64,000 nt of DNA from the NCBI GenBank assembly GCA_022826345.1, contig JAJDVB010000023.1:1-64000 (forward strand), in the 5' to 3' direction. Both the position numbers and the translations under genes were made by a program. The DNA comes from Alphaproteobacteria bacterium (GTDB taxonomy: Bacteria; Pseudomonadota; Alphaproteobacteria; UBA828). Below are positions 62,294-64,000 of the stretch, piece by piece; the stretch's first letter is position 1; every line of letters starts with the position of its first letter. A model generated the notes under the pieces. That model saw only the letters and a list, made by a program, of their open reading frames with translations. It did not search any database and was not told the DNA's origin.

Positions 62294-63478
62294 TCAGACC
62301 GTGTTGAACTCGTTGTCGTGACACTCGATGTAGCGGACGATCCGCTCCAGCCCCTCGCGCAGAGCCTCGTGCGAATGGGCGAAGCAGAGCCGGAAGTACT
62401 CTTCGTTGCCCGGGCCGAAGGTGTAGCCCGGCGCGATGCCGACGTCCTCTTCCGCGAGCACGCCTTCCGCGAACGCGAGGCTCGACGTGAGCCCTCGCAC
62501 GCGCGGAAAGGCATAGAACGCGCCCTGCGGCTCCGTGAGTTCGATGCGCGGGCAGCGCCCCAGTACTTGCGCGACGATCTCCCGCCCCCTCGCGTACTGA
62601 TCGCGTAGCCGGACGACTGTCTCCTCGCCCCGCTCCAGCGCCGTGATCGCGGCCTGCTGCACGAACACGGTCGCCCCGGTGTTGAAACACTCGGAGAGGA
62701 CCGCCCATGTCTCGGCATGCCGGCTCGGCGCGACCACCCAGCCGACCCGCCACCCGGTCATGGCCCAGGCCTTGGAGAAGCCGCTCACGACGATGACCGG
62801 ATCGTCGTCGCGCGCCAGCGTCATGAAAGAGGGCGCGACGTCGCCGTCATAGACGTTGCGATGGTAGACCTCGTCGGCGATCAGAAGGATGTTCCGTTCG
62901 CGGCAAAGCTCCAGCAGCTCGGCCTGCTGTTCGTTGGGCATTACCCAGCCGGTGGGGTTGCAGGGCGAGTTGACGAAGAGCGAGCGGGTGCGCGGTCGCA
63001 GCGCCGCGCGGATGTCGTCGAGATCGAGTTGCCATCCGGCCTCCGTCCGCCGCTGGCTCACGTAGGTCACTTCGGCGCCGGTCGCCTGGTAGGTGCTCTC
63101 GATGTTGGGCCAGACCGGGCCGATGATGATCGCGTGATCCCCGGTGCTCAGCGCCATCTGCGCGGCGATGGTGATGCCGAGCATGGTCGCGCCCGGCACG
63201 GTGATCCGGTCGGGGTCGAGGTCGATCCCGTAGAGGGCGTCGAGGTAGCGCTTCAGCGCGTCGCGCAACACCTGCTTGCCGCGGGTGTGGGCGTAGAAGG
63301 TGTCGCCCGCGTCGAGCGCTTCCTTGGCCGCGGTGCGAATGAACTCGTCGGTCACGGCATCGCCTTCGCCGAACCAGAGCGCGATCACCTTCGGGTCGCC
63401 GATGCGGGTCAGGGCGACGCGGGTAATCCCGTTCTGCTCCAGGGCGGCGATTTCGGGGCGGAGGAAATCCATGACCAT
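62294..63478 (-). CDS. Class I/II aminotransferase
   Basis: From the ATG at 63478 the product is 394 residues (an in-frame GTG at 63481 is one codon earlier). It has LWFGEGDAVTDEFI, FYAHTRGKQVLRDAL, FVNSPCNPTGWVMP, LIADEVYHRNVYDG and the Schiff-base Lys in VVSGFSKAWAMTGWRVGW. The C-terminal FRLCFAHSHEALREGLERI holds the substrate-carboxylate Arg. It is a different aspartate/aromatic-type enzyme from the one at 59900. About 80 bases upstream lies a terminator-like hairpin, so it may be controlled by a leader or transcribed separately from the regulator gene above. Confidence 0.92.
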   Translation of the reverse strand: MVMDFLRPEIAALEQNGITRVALTRIGDPKVIALWFGEGDAVTDEFIRTAAKEALDAGDTFYAHTRGKQVLRDALKRYLDALYGIDLDPDRITVPGATMLGITIAAQMALSTGDHAIIIGPVWPNIESTYQATGAEVTYVSQRRTEAGWQLDLDDIRAALRPRTRSLFVNSPCNPTGWVMPNEQQAELLELCRERNILLIADEVYHRNVYDGDVAPSFMTLARDDDPVIVVSGFSKAWAMTGWRVGWVVAPSRHAETWAVLSECFNTGATVFVQQAAITALERGEETVVRLRDQYARGREIVAQVLGRCPRIELTEPQGAFYAFPRVRGLTSSLAFAEGVLAEEDVGIAPGYTFGPGNEEYFRLCFAHSHEALREGLERIVRYIECHDNEFNTV

Positions 63479-63560
63479 CACCCATGCTGTGGCGGCCGCA
63501 CTCTATCGACCCCGGCCCGAACGGAGAACCGGGTCAAGGTGGACTTTTCGTGCTCAAGAC

Positions 63561-63590
63561 AAAAGGAAGGCCGGGTCCGAAGACCCGGCC
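63561..63590 (-). terminator. Intrinsic terminator with TTCG loop
   Basis: A perfect 9-bp stem (63569-63577 with 63582-63590) closed by TTCG on the minus strand is followed by TTCCTTTT. It lies 83 bases before the aminotransferase start, so it would cut off transcripts coming from the LysR gene or the RNA element. The plus strand has no T-run. Confidence 0.8.
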
Positions 63591-63719
63591 AGTCTAACAG
63601 GGAGGCTTCACGTCTAGGAGACGTGGGATCCGAGGATCCCCTTCAGGCCTTGCACCTGAAGACGGCAAACCGGGGTGGGCACCCCGGCTAATCCTCGTCG
63701 CATGACGCACGCGTCATGC
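63561..63719 (-). ncRNA. Multi-hairpin RNA element (small RNA or leader RNA candidate)
   Basis: In the 327-bp space between the LysR stop and the aminotransferase start, six consecutive hairpins are packed end to end: 63700-63707/63712-63719, 63670-63676/63681-63687, 63641-63647/63655-63661, 63626-63630/63635-63639, 63609-63614/63620-63625 and 63569-63577/63582-63590. On the minus strand the last has a TTCG loop and TTCCTTTT behind it, a textbook terminator. Unpaired or loop CTCC and CCTCCC segments could pair with ribosome binding sites, as in several alphaproteobacterial sRNAs. It may be a stand-alone sRNA, the LysR 3' end, or an attenuator leader. No promoter is certain. Confidence 0.55.
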
Positions 63720-63808
63720 TGCGGCGCAATATGTAATCGTGCCGAAACAAATGTGCTAGGGCATGGGGAGCAAACCAGCCATGCGTTTAGTTCATGGCTA
63801 CGGGCGTA

Positions 63809-64000
63809 TCAGGAGCGCCACTTGGCCACCTCGGAGAGTAGAAAGTCGCGGAAAACCCCGATTCTCTTGGAGTATCGCAATTCCTCGGCGTAGGTGAAGA
63901 AGGCTTCGAAAGGCGGACCCTGACGGTCCGGCAGCACGCGCTGGAGCCGCTGGCTGCCCCAGGCCACGTAGTCGGGCAACGCGGCGATCCCGAGGCCGCT
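63809..64000 (-). CDS. LysR-family regulator, C-terminal fragment (cut by window edge)
   Basis: The last 63 residues of a protein are present: SGLGIAALPDYVAWGSQRL, LPDRQGPPFEAFFTYAEEL and RYSKRIGVFRDFLLSEV. This is the end of a LysR effector-binding domain (GLGIAALPDY and the YxxxxxxxxKRIxVFxDFL tail). The helix-turn-helix part lies beyond the window. It is oriented toward the RNA element and aminotransferase and may control neighbours outside the window. Confidence 0.85.
   Translation of the reverse strand, partial: SGLGIAALPDYVAWGSQRLQRVLPDRQGPPFEAFFTYAEELRYSKRIGVFRDFLLSEVAKWRS

Noticed and set aside
62643..62852. Short plus-strand frame opposite the last aminotransferase
   Set aside because: No ribosome site or homology clue, and it lies inside a conserved gene on the other strand.
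63570..63719. CRISPR-like array or integron attC cluster
   Set aside because: The hairpins differ in sequence and length, lack a common repeat and regular spacers, and no integrase or cas gene is near.

Overview
The window is GC-rich (about two thirds G+C by eye), densely packed DNA that reads as a chromosomal segment of an alphaproteobacterium. The basis is the UbiH-type hydroxylase, Liv-type and sugar-type ABC importers, abundant PhyH, SDR and hydantoinase genes, the frequent GTG and TTG starts, and an intergenic repeat containing a TAGAGCG...CGCTCTA inverted motif of a kind common in that class. The assignment is inferred from gene content; no rRNA or other marker gene is present. I saw no rRNA, tRNA, CRISPR array, integrase or transposase.

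Layout. 1-8.2 kb: a truncated gene, a cysteine hydrolase, hydroxypyruvate isomerase, an NTF2-like protein, a PhyH dioxygenase, a complete three-gene sugar-type ABC importer and a UbiH-type FAD hydroxylase. 8.3-12.6 kb: a glutamine-synthetase-like ligase and an iron-type ABC importer (binding protein and fused permease) without its ATPase. 12.6-14.0 kb: a conspicuously AT-richer two-gene island (P-loop kinase-like protein plus NUDIX hydrolase) that looks acquired. 14.1-16.8 kb: both subunits of an N,N-dimethylformamidase. 16.9-21.2 kb: a luciferase-like oxidoreductase, a TPP enzyme and two tandemly duplicated SDRs. 21.2-31.7 kb: a molybdopterin oxidoreductase and two HyuA/HyuB (hydantoinase/oxoprolinase/carboxylase family) pairs arranged divergently. 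31.7-42.0 kb: a second PhyH protein, then a minus-strand block with SDR, MaoC hydratase, thiolase, an HMG-CoA-synthase-like/DUF35 fusion and a complete branched-chain-amino-acid-type importer. 42.1-55.3 kb: a long plus-strand block with GNAT, SDR, cupin, HyuB, PPOX protein, SDR, acyl-CoA synthetase, class III aminotransferase, acyl-CoA dehydrogenase, NTF2-like, HyuB, NTF2-like. 55.3-64 kb: a YhfX-type PLP protein, an MFS transporter, a fourth solitary-type HyuB, two class I aminotransferases, an MsrP-like molybdoenzyme, a multi-hairpin RNA candidate and the end of a LysR regulator.

How it fits together. This is a catabolic accessory region for nitrogenous and acyl compounds. Importers bring in substrates; amidases and Hyu enzymes open amide or ring bonds or carboxylate ketones; aminotransferases remove nitrogen; and CoA ligase, acyl-CoA dehydrogenase, hydratase, SDR and thiolase resemble a side-chain beta-oxidation set. 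The specific substrates cannot be read from sequence.

Most worth a second look: the AT-rich kinase/NUDIX island sitting where an iron-transporter ATPase gene would be expected; one HyuA shared by up to three closely related HyuB genes with basic tails; the thiolase next to an HMGCS-like/DUF35 fusion lacking the expected catalytic cysteine; and the six-hairpin RNA element at 63.56-63.72 kb.
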